DNA of 64,000 nt, taken from assembly GCA_025526995.1 (NCBI GenBank), contig JAHLKG010000013.1:434001-498000 (forward strand). Reading direction: 5' to 3'. Positions 31,692 to 41,600 of this stretch are shown piece after piece. Source of the stretch: Powellomyces hirtus (Eukaryota; Chytridiomycota; Chytridiomycetes; Spizellomycetales; Powellomycetaceae). The position numbers and the translations under genes were made by a program. The notes beneath the pieces were generated by a model. The model did no database searches. It was not told the origin of the DNA and was given only the letters and a program-made list of their open reading frames with translations. How positions within the stretch are numbered: the stretch's first letter is position 1; every line of letters begins with the position of its first letter.

Positions 31692-34600
31692 ATGTCCACT
31701 CGAAGTCTGGGAGCGCGGTTGACGGACCTAATTACCAAACACGACCAACAGCAAGACCGGCGTCGGAGCGCTATCACTGATCCAGCAGATATGAGTGCGC
31801 AGAGTACTACGACCGGTGAGAAGAATCGCGATACATTACATGTCTCCACATTCAAAGAGCGCCCAGATGCCCCGGTTCGCAACGATTCCCTATGGACCCT
31901 CGCCCAAATGCCAGGAGCGTTTCCAAAAAGCCCCCCGACGAACATGCCAAAGCATCACGTCCCTTCTGTGGCAGAACCGGCCGAGTGTCGAAGATCGGAA
32001 GTTCCGGACCAGCACCGCGGCAATCATTTGTCTGCCTTGCACCGTCAGGAGCTGCACTTGAATGACCCTCAGAAGGTCAGCGATTCTCGTTTATCACCCT
32101 TACACCGCCAGGAGTTGCATCTTCAAGAATCCCAGAAAGTCGATAATTTTGGAGCGCCACATAGCCAGGAGTTCAAGCCTTTGGAACTTGAAACTGGCGG
32201 ATTTGGGCTTGACGGCGAAAACTGGCTAGCGGGCTCGCGTGCATCAGAAAGTGTCTTCCAAAACAGTAAAAAGGACGGCGCGTTCGTCGTACCTGCGAGC
32301 GCCGCTCCTCATGGTTCCGCGCCCGTAATGAAATCCAAGATACCACTTCCAACCGACACGCGGTCGAACGTCCCAGCGTCCGTCCCTGCTTACTCCACGG
32401 GAGTGCCCGCTCCTGTACGCGTCGAGTCACACTGGGGACCAAGTGCGTCGTTACAAACGCAGGCACCTCCCGCCATCATAAGTGCTCTGCACTCTACTCC
32501 GCACCGAGAACCCGGGTCTTCATCACACAGAAACAGCAACCCATCTTCAAATGACACTTTGAAAAAGAACTCCTCTGGGAAGTTGGCCGCCAAATTTGAT
32601 GCACTTCTACAAGGTTTTAGGCGTCCATCTCAGCCGGAGGAGGGTCATGCGTTAAGTGCACAGAACACTCAGTTCACTCGTGGCGAAAATGCTTCTGACC
32701 GCTCCACCCGTGAGGTCGCAAACGGGCCGAGAGGTAACCCAGATTTTGTGCTGGTGTCAGAAGAGCTGGAAGCCAAAATGAACGCCTACCTCCAAGATGC
32801 ACGTGCCCATGGCGGTGACTCCGATACCTCGATTGCGCCCGATGACGCTGCGGATTGTCGGACCGGTGATGCTGAGCCTCGTTCTTTTGGGAAGCTGGAA
32901 AAGCGATTGGAAGCTTTGATGCAAGGGAAGCGTGCTCAACATGTGGCCCATGATCCTTCTCGCACACCGGTTCCATCCACTGTGAATGAGCAAGATGTCA
33001 TTGTGACAAAGCCTCCCAGGGTAGCACTTGAAGACCACAAACCACAAGGTGATTTTGTACCTCTGCCCGGAACCCTTAAAAGCGAGTTTAACGCGCTCGC
33101 AGCACCCCGTGAGCATCCGACTCTTCGAGCTGATGATCGTGCGCCCGCTACGGCTTCTTATGACAGTAAGAAGGTTCCGCAAGCCACTTCTCAGGAGTTT
33201 GCCCCACTGCCAGCGAAACTCAAGGAGGACTTCAGCAGTATCCTGCACAAGACTGGCCCTTCGCACAGGGTCTTGACAGCATCCGAACACGAGGGAACGA
33301 CCATCACCGAGAAAAAACCAGCACCAGCGGTTGCGATTGGTCAGCGGCACGAGGAACATAACTTTGCGCCTTTGCCACAGAAACTCGAAAAGGACTTCGA
33401 CACTGCCTTGAACGCGAAAGTTACAACCCACTCCGATGCTTTCAACGACCGCACGCCTACTGTTGCTGCCAGGCAACGTCAGGATGAACAGGTGTTCACC
33501 TCCTTGCCGGTCCAACTGGAGAAAGACTTCGACTTGCTTGTGCACACAAAGGCTCCTCCATCTCAAGAGGTGTCTTCAACGCAGGTTGGAAGCGAGCACA
33601 AAGAACACCATACTGACACCAAACCAGTGGCTACACCCGCTGTTGCAATTGGTGAACGTCTGGAAGGCCAGCATTTTACGCCGTTGCCACCGAAGCTGGT
33701 ACAGCTGTTTGACACTCTGTTGCATTCCAAAACAGAGTCTCATGGAGTGAAGACTGAGAATGACATTCGAGCAGCTAGACCGGATCACCAGAGCGCTGGA
33801 AAGATGAAGTCGGAGCCTACCGTTGCCATCGGTTACCGTCAGGAAGGGCAACACTTCGCGCCTTTGCCGCCCAAACTCGAGAAGGACTTTGATGCTCTTT
33901 TGCACCCAAAAGCAGAGTCGCATAGAGTCACAGTCGACAACGAGAAGTCAGGCAAATTCGACCACGAGAGCTCTGGAAAGACGAAGAAGGAGCCTGTTGT
34001 CGCCATCGGCCACCGTCGGGAAGAACAACATTTCACGCCTTTGCCCGCAAAGCTCGAGAAGGAGTTCAACACTCTTCTGCATCCACAAGCAGAGTCGCAT
34101 GGAGTCACGGTCGACAAGGAGAAGTCAGGCAAATTCGACCACGAGAGCTCTGGAAACACGAAGCAGGAGCCTGTTGTCGCCATCGGCCACCGTCGGGAAG
34201 AACAACATTTCACGCCTTTGCCCGCGAAGCTCGAGAAGGAGTTCAACACTCTTCTGCATCCAAAGACTGAGTCTCATGGAGTTGCGTTTGGAAATGAGAA
34301 AGCATCAGGCGAATCAGATTACCATACAACCATCAAAGCGAAGTCGGAACCTGTTGTTGCAGTCGGACAGCATCAAGAAGGCCAGCAGTTTGCACCACTA
34401 CCGTCCAAGCTCGAAGAGAAATTTGATGCTCTGTTGCGCTCGAGAACTCCCTCGCCTCGAGCCTCTTCCGAAACTGAGCCCCCTTCCTCTTCCACCAAGA
34501 ATGAGAAAGCCGCGCCTATTGTTGCTATTGGGGATCAGGACGGCCAACAAGGATTTGCGCCGGTGCCTTCTAAACTCAAAAAGAGATTCGAGTCTGTTCT

Positions 34601-37600
34601 GCACGAAAGGACGCCGATTCGAGGAGCTTCTAGCGGAGCCACCACCGCAACACTTGTCAAAGAGCCACAGGCGTCTCCAGCGGCTGCCATAGGGGAATCC
34701 GCGCGCAGCCAGAAGTTTGCGCCTCTGCCTCCCCAGCTCGAAAGCAATTTCGATGTCCTGTTGCACGCTAAAACTCCAGCGCACGGCATTGCTCCAGCAG
34801 AATCAGGAACTCAGGGAGACCTTTCGTCGATCGGAACACATCAGAACCCAAGAAGTGGGCCTGCTGTGGCGATTGGGGATCTTCAGGAACGACAGATGTT
34901 TGTTTCAGTGCCGTCGCATCTCGAAAACAAATTCGACTCTTTGATCAACGCAGAAAAGCTTTCCAGCAACGTTTCACCCGAACTCGCCAAACCTTCCAAC
35001 AATACAACAGTAGCCATCAGTGACCGTAGAGAAGATCAGAGTTTCGCCGCCCTCCCGAGCAGCCTTGAGAACAGATTCAATGATCTCATGAAAAGCACGC
35101 CAGTGGCATGTGAAACTACGCGTCCTCAAGCAGGGAAGAGGGCATCCGAACCCACATCAGCTCCTGCAGACGAGGCCCGGAAGTTTGCTCCGCTTCCAGC
35201 AGTCTTAGAAAATGAATTCAAATCCCTTTCGGAGACCTCTTCGCGTTTTCCAGAAATGGAAATACCTGTCCCTCGTGAAAAGACGCCCATTCAGGAGCAT
35301 GATATCTACTCTTACTACGCTGATGCATCCCCCGATCGCAGCGAGGTTGTTCGCCCCTCAGCCAGTCCGGCGCGGCCCACAGCGAATGTGGACGTTGAAA
35401 AGTGGCGGCGCACCGACGTTCCTGCTGCAACACCCCTCCCTGAACACATTGCTGCAATTAGTCGCTCAACTGATACGTCTCCGCCTAATCGCGGTCACCA
35501 TGCTGGCGTGCTTCGGGACAGGAGTGAAGAGCATTCTTACACGAGATCCGATGGCAAGGTGCAGCCCACAGAAGCTGTGCCAATGGGCTCAAACCGGTCA
35601 TCTGTCCGCAGCGATGCCTTTCCGCCTGTCAAGAACACTCCGCCGCGTAGGAAATCGCCGCCTCTTGAATCTGACGCCGCTCGCGAAGCCAATCGCAAAT
35701 CCCTGGAGAGCAAGTTTGAAGACATGCTTGCTCGCGTTTCTCAATCGACTCAGCACATTAGTCCTTATCCAGCTGGCTCTAGCGGACGCCGTTCCTTGGA
35801 TGCTACTCCGACTCGCGTAGATGATGCATACGTCTTCACAGAGAGCGATGCCACATTAGAAGCAGAGTATAGGAAACTTATGCAGGCATCCTCATCTCCT
35901 CTCCGTGGACCCGCCAAGGCAGATCATGTATCCACAGAAGAAGAGAAGGAAGCCTCATCACCACCGGCACTCAAAACCCGCAAGTCGTTCACCTTTGGCT
36001 TGCTTTCTCACAAGCGGAGATCTCAAGACTCCAGCCGCAGTGGCAATTCAGCAGGTAGCCCAGGACGTGGTTCTAGCCAACGAGCATCGCTTGTTTCGGG
36101 AAGCGAATCGCTGGCGCATGGAAAGGGTCATCGTGATGGGTCCGGCTCCGTAACAAGTGTCCCCTCGAGTCATCGGTCATCGAAATTGTCAGGAGCTGAG
36201 GAAGCTCACGATGGAACACTGGGAGCCAAGTTTGACACTTTAATGAAAAGACTCCGTCACGGTTCAGGCGAGAAAAATACTTTGTCTGAAGATCAAAGTG
36301 GCTCGCGCAGATCCGGCGAGGTGAAGGAGCTTGCTCAATTTTGGCCAACTTCTGCGCCTGTCAAGCCAGCAGATGAACACGAGGGAAACGCAAGTGGAAA
36401 TGGAGCGCAGCCCAAGCACAAAGGGTCTGCCGCTATGGAAGCAAAGTTCACCAATCTGCTCAACATGGGCAAGCCTACTGTTCCACATCCAGCATCTGAG
36501 GCCAAACCACTGGCTCAGGATACACACAAAGCCGTACACCGAGCATCTATGGGTGAAGACGTCGGTAGAATGAGCGCAGCGCTTGGAGGTCAATTCGACG
36601 AACACGTCGCCAGCAGTAAGCGCGATGCGTTGTCGGCTCATGATGTGCCCATGATCCCACCGCCTACCGGAAGTGTCATGGAACCCGAAATGCACATCTT
36701 ACCTGTGAAATCGGAGCCTAAAATACGCATCATACCTGTGGATTCGAGCAAGGAAGAACCGGAGACGCACAACTTGCCTGTGCAGTTGACTAAGAAGGAG
36801 CCCGAGATGCACATCCTAACTTCGGTATCGAGAAAGAACGAACCAGAAATGCACATTTTGCCTGTGCAGTCGCCCAGCAACGAATCGGAAATACAGCTCT
36901 TGCCACCAAGGGATAACCACCTCGGTACGGCAATGAATGTCAATAAAGGCAGATCCCAAGGGAAGTCACGAACAGCAGATAATACCAGTAGTCGCAATGC
37001 AGACCTGCAGGAGAAGTTCGACAACCTTCTTAAGATAGGCCGGAAAAGCGCAGATCACCGCCGCAAGAGCGAAGATCGTGATCGGCCCTGGATGTCTCAA
37101 TCCTCAACATCCGTCGATGGAGATGAAGCTTCGGGTTATGTAGCACCTCCCCTTTCCAGCAAGAGCGCTGGTTGGTTGCGTAAGAGCTTTGACGGGTTTG
37201 CGCGCAACAAGAACAAGAACGTGGACCACGCTGACTTGAGTCCTTTTGCAAAAAAGAAGCCTCGCGGATCCATGTCCACTGATCGAGCGCCGACCCACAT
37301 CTCTTCTTCCGGGGCGGTCGTCTACGATGAGGAATATCGCGCACGAAAGTCTATGGAGCGTAGTCAAGCTGCTGAAGATGAATCAAATCTTGCATGGGCA
37401 CATGCATCTCCTCCTCCCCTGCCTGCCAATTCTGTGAAGCCGAAACTCAACCGGGTGATGCGTGCAAAAAAATCGCTCAGTGACCTCATGTCTATGTTCA
37501 AGTCGGGCAGTTCTCACTCAGGGGATGGAACCCGTGAGGGTCCTAGTGAATCATCCTCCTTGACCAGATCATCTCGCAAAATCAGGAAGGCAAAAAGTGT

Positions 37601-37997
37601 TGGCGCCGACCTTGGAACCTCAATCACTGCATCTGCTCCGTCGTCACCAGCTCGAAGCCCTCTCCCTCAAGCCAGTTGTGTGACTGACGACGACGACAGT
37701 GCCAACGATAACGAGAACGTGTACGTTCCGCACCCTAGCCCGCTCCCCTCTGCTTGGCCGCTGGCACTGAGTTCCGACGTGGATTACGATGAGAAAGACA
37801 CGTCCCGCAATCGCGATGTCATCTCTTCTCGCAACCCAGTTCCCTCAGCCGGACTCAAACCTGCCATTCTGTTTACGGCACTGAACGAGTACGGCATGCC
37901 TGAACATGCCCGCCAAAATGTGAGTCGCTCGCAATCACCGGATGGCGAGGAAGAAGTTCGTATTCAGGTGGAGGAAGACAAGCGAGCCATGCGCTGA
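31692..37997 (+). CDS. 2,101-residue disordered repeat protein, unknown family
   Basis: A single exon from ATG 31692 (MSTRSLGARLTDLI) to TGA 37997. About 20 copies of a short helix motif dominate: in the first half the long form, for example HFTPLPAKLEKEFNTLLHP, preceded by AVAIGxRxExQ, at intervals of roughly 50-60 residues; in the second half only the helix core remains (SLESKFEDML, LGAKFDTLMKRL, MEAKFTNLLNMG, LQEKFDNLLKIG). A second repeat type, (K)xEPEMHILPVxS, occurs five times (about residues 1663-1740). The C-terminal third is Ser/Arg/Lys-rich. No enzyme domain, signal peptide or membrane segment was seen. The regular amphipathic motif suggests many equal docking sites, perhaps a scaffold; this is inference. 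I do not recognise the family. Confidence 0.8.
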   Translation: MSTRSLGARLTDLITKHDQQQDRRRSAITDPADMSAQSTTTGEKNRDTLHVSTFKERPDAPVRNDSLWTLAQMPGAFPKSPPTNMPKHHVPSVAEPAECRRSEVPDQHRGNHLSALHRQELHLNDPQKVSDSRLSPLHRQELHLQESQKVDNFGAPHSQEFKPLELETGGFGLDGENWLAGSRASESVFQNSKKDGAFVVPASAAPHGSAPVMKSKIPLPTDTRSNVPASVPAYSTGVPAPVRVESHWGPSASLQTQAPPAIISALHSTPHREPGSSSHRNSNPSSNDTLKKNSSGKLAAKFDALLQGFRRPSQPEEGHALSAQNTQFTRGENASDRSTREVANGPRGNPDFVLVSEELEAKMNAYLQDARAHGGDSDTSIAPDDAADCRTGDAEPRSFGKLEKRLEALMQGKRAQHVAHDPSRTPVPSTVNEQDVIVTKPPRVALEDHKPQGDFVPLPGTLKSEFNALAAPREHPTLRADDRAPATASYDSKKVPQATSQEFAPLPAKLKEDFSSILHKTGPSHRVLTASEHEGTTITEKKPAPAVAIGQRHEEHNFAPLPQKLEKDFDTALNAKVTTHSDAFNDRTPTVAARQRQDEQVFTSLPVQLEKDFDLLVHTKAPPSQEVSSTQVGSEHKEHHTDTKPVATPAVAIGERLEGQHFTPLPPKLVQLFDTLLHSKTESHGVKTENDIRAARPDHQSAGKMKSEPTVAIGYRQEGQHFAPLPPKLEKDFDALLHPKAESHRVTVDNEKSGKFDHESSGKTKKEPVVAIGHRREEQHFTPLPAKLEKEFNTLLHPQAESHGVTVDKEKSGKFDHESSGNTKQEPVVAIGHRREEQHFTPLPAKLEKEFNTLLHPKTESHGVAFGNEKASGESDYHTTIKAKSEPVVAVGQHQEGQQFAPLPSKLEEKFDALLRSRTPSPRASSETEPPSSSTKNEKAAPIVAIGDQDGQQGFAPVPSKLKKRFESVLHERTPIRGASSGATTATLVKEPQASPAAAIGESARSQKFAPLPPQLESNFDVLLHAKTPAHGIAPAESGTQGDLSSIGTHQNPRSGPAVAIGDLQERQMFVSVPSHLENKFDSLINAEKLSSNVSPELAKPSNNTTVAISDRREDQSFAALPSSLENRFNDLMKSTPVACETTRPQAGKRASEPTSAPADEARKFAPLPAVLENEFKSLSETSSRFPEMEIPVPREKTPIQEHDIYSYYADASPDRSEVVRPSASPARPTANVDVEKWRRTDVPAATPLPEHIAAISRSTDTSPPNRGHHAGVLRDRSEEHSYTRSDGKVQPTEAVPMGSNRSSVRSDAFPPVKNTPPRRKSPPLESDAAREANRKSLESKFEDMLARVSQSTQHISPYPAGSSGRRSLDATPTRVDDAYVFTESDATLEAEYRKLMQASSSPLRGPAKADHVSTEEEKEASSPPALKTRKSFTFGLLSHKRRSQDSSRSGNSAGSPGRGSSQRASLVSGSESLAHGKGHRDGSGSVTSVPSSHRSSKLSGAEEAHDGTLGAKFDTLMKRLRHGSGEKNTLSEDQSGSRRSGEVKELAQFWPTSAPVKPADEHEGNASGNGAQPKHKGSAAMEAKFTNLLNMGKPTVPHPASEAKPLAQDTHKAVHRASMGEDVGRMSAALGGQFDEHVASSKRDALSAHDVPMIPPPTGSVMEPEMHILPVKSEPKIRIIPVDSSKEEPETHNLPVQLTKKEPEMHILTSVSRKNEPEMHILPVQSPSNESEIQLLPPRDNHLGTAMNVNKGRSQGKSRTADNTSSRNADLQEKFDNLLKIGRKSADHRRKSEDRDRPWMSQSSTSVDGDEASGYVAPPLSSKSAGWLRKSFDGFARNKNKNVDHADLSPFAKKKPRGSMSTDRAPTHISSSGAVVYDEEYRARKSMERSQAAEDESNLAWAHASPPPLPANSVKPKLNRVMRAKKSLSDLMSMFKSGSSHSGDGTREGPSESSSLTRSSRKIRKAKSVGADLGTSITASAPSSPARSPLPQASCVTDDDDSANDNENVYVPHPSPLPSAWPLALSSDVDYDEKDTSRNRDVISSRNPVPSAGLKPAILFTALNEYGMPEHARQNVSRSQSPDGEEEVRIQVEEDKRAMR
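36679..36905 (+). repeat. Short coding repeats (EPEMHILPV type)
   Basis: Five diverged units of about 15-17 codons encode EPEMHILPVKS, EPKIRIIPVDS, EPETHNLPVQL, EPEMHILTSVS and EPEMHILPVQS, within the 2,101-residue protein. They are separate from its PLPxKLE repeat family. Confidence 0.75.
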
Positions 37998-38663
37998 ACA
38001 TCTTCATCCCCCTATCATCGTCGAGCCGCAAATGTACGCACGGTTGTTAGCCTAAACCCAATATTTTGAGCCTTTTCGTTGCACTGTTAAAGTGTCCCCT
38101 TTCTTTTGTGTATGTTTGTGTGTCCTTTTTTTTGCGGTAGCAGCTTTTTTTTTTTGTTTACTATCATTTGCTATCGCTTCTCTATCCTTTTTGGCAATGG
38201 CCCTTTCTATGTAAAACCCAATTTGTCCTTAATACTATCCAAGCATTAGTTAGTTTCTGTCACTTCAATGGACGTGTTCAGGCGTCAACTTCAGTCCTCT
38301 CGGTCTGACTGGGTGGGACCGTCCGGACATCTCGTTAATGTGACAAAAAACGATCATGGCAGTCGGCACACTAAAGTGTGTGCATCCGTCTACACAAAAA
38401 CAACCGAGTATGGGGTTGTGAACAAACCTAAACCACAGTGCTAAGAAGAGCGACATACGAAAAAGATGCATATGTTTATTTGCTTGTTCCCAGTCATCCC
38501 CCGCATGAATTGTACATGCCAAAAAAATGCTACTCCCTTTCCAACAATCATCAAAATGATTCGCCAACTATCACCTTCATACATACAGAAAAATAGAACC
38601 CTTCCATCCCTTTGCAAAAGACAAACGGACGACGAGCACATCATTACTACTAAGGTAAACCGA
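37998..38663. other. Intergenic region between convergent genes
   Basis: T-rich 3' flank of the repeat-protein gene (ttttttttttgttta near 38145) and two-hairpin repeat copy 3. No further gene was seen. Confidence 0.5.
38364..38420 (-). repeat. Dispersed two-hairpin repeat, copy 3 (inverted)
   Basis: On the minus strand it reads CACAACCCCATACTCGGTTGT, then GTGTAGACGGATG, then GCACAC-ACTTTA-GTGTGC. The first loop is shorter than in copy 1. The second stem has different bases from copy 1 but still pairs, which suggests conserved secondary structure. Confidence 0.6.
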
Positions 38664-41600
38664 CTACTGAACAGGAAGCATTGAGAAGCCAGTGCCGCCG
38701 TCAACAAGACGGTGGAGGACGGCGCTACGGCGGGTGGGCACAAGGGGCAACTCCGCGAGCAGGACCGGGTCGATAAACGTGCTATTGTCAGTCTTCGCAC
38801 AGGGGCTCTCGCTGGTGGTGGCAAAACTGGTGACGCCTTTGATTGGTTGTCGACCAGGTTCTACAGTCGTGGCCAGCACTTTCTTGCAGTCGAGCAGGAG
38901 GACGACCAAGCGGCCAGCCATTTCCGTGCGGCAGACAAATGTCATCGACTTGGACGGCCAAGACGGCGTTGCTGTCTTGGAGCTGCTGGCGTTCTCCTTT
39001 GATTTGGCGTGCTGCGCGGTTGCGTTGTTGATTTCATCATTCGCAAGGTCACCCAGGATGCTCTTCACTTTCTCAATCCAGATGTTGCGCAGCTGCTCGC
39101 TGGCATGGATACGAGCAGCCTCGGCCGCGTCGCCATCTCCCAGCGACACTGACGACTGATCCGGACCACCGTCTTTGTCGTCGAAAAGATGGTGGGTGCC
39201 ATTGTGGCTTTTGCCAATGACAGATCGGCCAAACATGGTATTGCAGTTCAGCGAATATCCCGCAGCATAGTCGCGAGCCTGACGAATGACAAATGGGACA
39301 CGTTCCACAACTTCAATGTACTTGAGCAAAAGTTTGCCTCCATTCACCCACGTTTTCGCATCAATCGCGGACGACGGGATCTGTTTGAGAAGGAGCTTCA
39401 ACTCAGTGTAGCGTTCTGAGAAAGTCAAGTGGGTTTGGTCAGAAGAGAGATGGTCAGATACGTTGATACTAGATAACGACAAACTCACCGTTGATGATGT
39501 CCTCCGGTGCAATCTCCATTAAAATAACGCGATGGGCGGCCGCATACTGCTTGGCATCGATAAGACTGATGGCTTCCTGCACCACGTCGCCTTGGTATTT
39601 AGCAGTGAGCGCTCTCGCTTCATGTATCCAGATCGCAGGAACCTTGAGATGGTCCACTAGGAAGGTCCAGAGATCGCTGACTTTGGCGGCGGGAGTGGTG
39701 ACCGAGGGGTAGCTGACGCGCCCATCCGTGTCCATAGCGTTGCTGTCATCATCCGAGTCCTGATCGTCAATGGCCATGATCCAGCTGTCACTGTCGTCGT
39801 CGATGGGGTAGTACTTGGCCAAGATATCTCGTACGGCGCGTTCACGTCCTTCTTTGCGCCCAAGAAAGAGGGCGACAAAGATGCTCCATTTCCACAGTCC
39901 AAGTGTTTCGAGCTGCCACATTAGATCGCGCGCAAGGCGATCAGCAGTGCCCACGGACCGGGCGCTGCCAGCTACGCCTTCGTCTGACTCCATGTCCATG
40001 TCGGTATGTCCATGGCGGGCTTGACGGATTCTGATGTGTTCCAATCGTGAATCAGCTGCGGATCGCACATTTTTCACGGTAGAAAGAACCATCCAAAGGA
40101 GCCACGATACTCTGTGGTCAAGCTCGTTTGGAGATACGTTGAGAGGATGTAATGCGGTTTCGAGGAGATGTTCATTCTCCGCGAAAAGCTTGAGGAGGTG
40201 GAAACAGACATCTTCGGGTACATTCCTGCCATCTTGCTGCTCCTCGAGCATCGTCGCGGCATTCGCAGCCAAATAAGCTGGTTTGGGAGGTGCAATCACC
40301 GGCACCATCGTGAAACCCTGCTGATACGCTGCCAGACTTTGACGCACGGTACCAGCTCCTGCTGAGCCATACCATAAGAAGAGGCCAAACGTTCGTTTCC
40401 AGTCGGAAACGCCTTGGAATGTCTCCGATCCCCATGCCTGGACGTTTCCGGCCGCTAGCTTCCATAACATCAAATAATCTTCCTTGAGACCACCGCCACT
40501 GCGAGCCTCCTCGCGGGCCCAAACATCGATCTGACTTTTAAGTGCGCCAACCACGCGCGCGTCAGCACCGTAGCGTGTCGTTATACCGTGGCCACCGGTG
40601 CTCTTCGCCAAGCCGGTGTTCAAAAGACCTTTACGCGAGGTCGCTACGACCCGACACCCGGCACCACCTAGTTGTGCCAGAATACTAGCAAGTCGAAGAT
40701 CTTTATCCTGCATGGCAGACAGGACGGCTTTGCTGATCTGCCGCCCCGATAGGAGCGTAAAAATCTTCTTGGCTCCCTGTTTCGTCTTGGCCTCGTCGAC
40801 TACTTGCTGTTTGACGGCCTCTTTCAACCAAGCGCTAATTCTTTCCCGGCGCAATCCCTGTTCCAAGCTCCCGTCGAGATAGTCATGGCCATCCGATGAG
40901 GTAATATCCAGAGGATCCCACAATGCACTGGCAAGCTTCCAAGTGAGGGTTTCTACATTGCTGAAGACGTTTGCATGCGCATCCCCTGCCCGCGCTCGAC
41001 CGAGTTCATCTGTGCGGATTATTACGTCGACAAAGGCCTCGAAGTTGAGTTGTGAGATGAGAGTCGCTACTGGCACGTTCGTCACTTTGGGTGTGCCCTC
41101 GCTGCTCTCGCCATCCAAGTCGCATTCCCACCCTGTCAACTCGGTGCCTGAGACGGTCTTGACAATCGCGGAATGATCAAGAGCCGCCCTGAGCATCTTT
41201 TCGTGCCGTAACCGCTCAATCTCCACGCCGTCCTCATCGACGGTTCCAAATACGTTGACTTTTTTGATAGACACGTTCGAGAATGATCGCACGCCAGCAA
41301 ACGAGCTGCCCGCAACAACGAGCATCCCTCCCGGGCCCCAGCCTACTCGACAGCTTCTTCCCATCATGAGACCAGGATCCAGAAACGCCTTGTCATGTCC
41401 GTAAGCCACACTATGTTCGAAAGGTTCCAGTGTCTTGGCAACTGTTTTGAGATACTTTTTTGGTGATCTGGGCGCACCGCAGCTGGTAATGGTGACTGGA
41501 GCGTCGGCCTCATGTACATTGTCCTCAATCGTGTACTCTGGATCACGAGCTAGGCCAAATCCGCTCCTGCGCCATGTGGATGTTGTGAGGTCATCCTCAT

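Noticed and set aside
33823..34692. 289-codon second plus-strand frame inside the 2,101-residue gene
   Set aside because: It is a frame shadow of the repeat protein, Ser/Arg-rich because the repeats are read out of frame.
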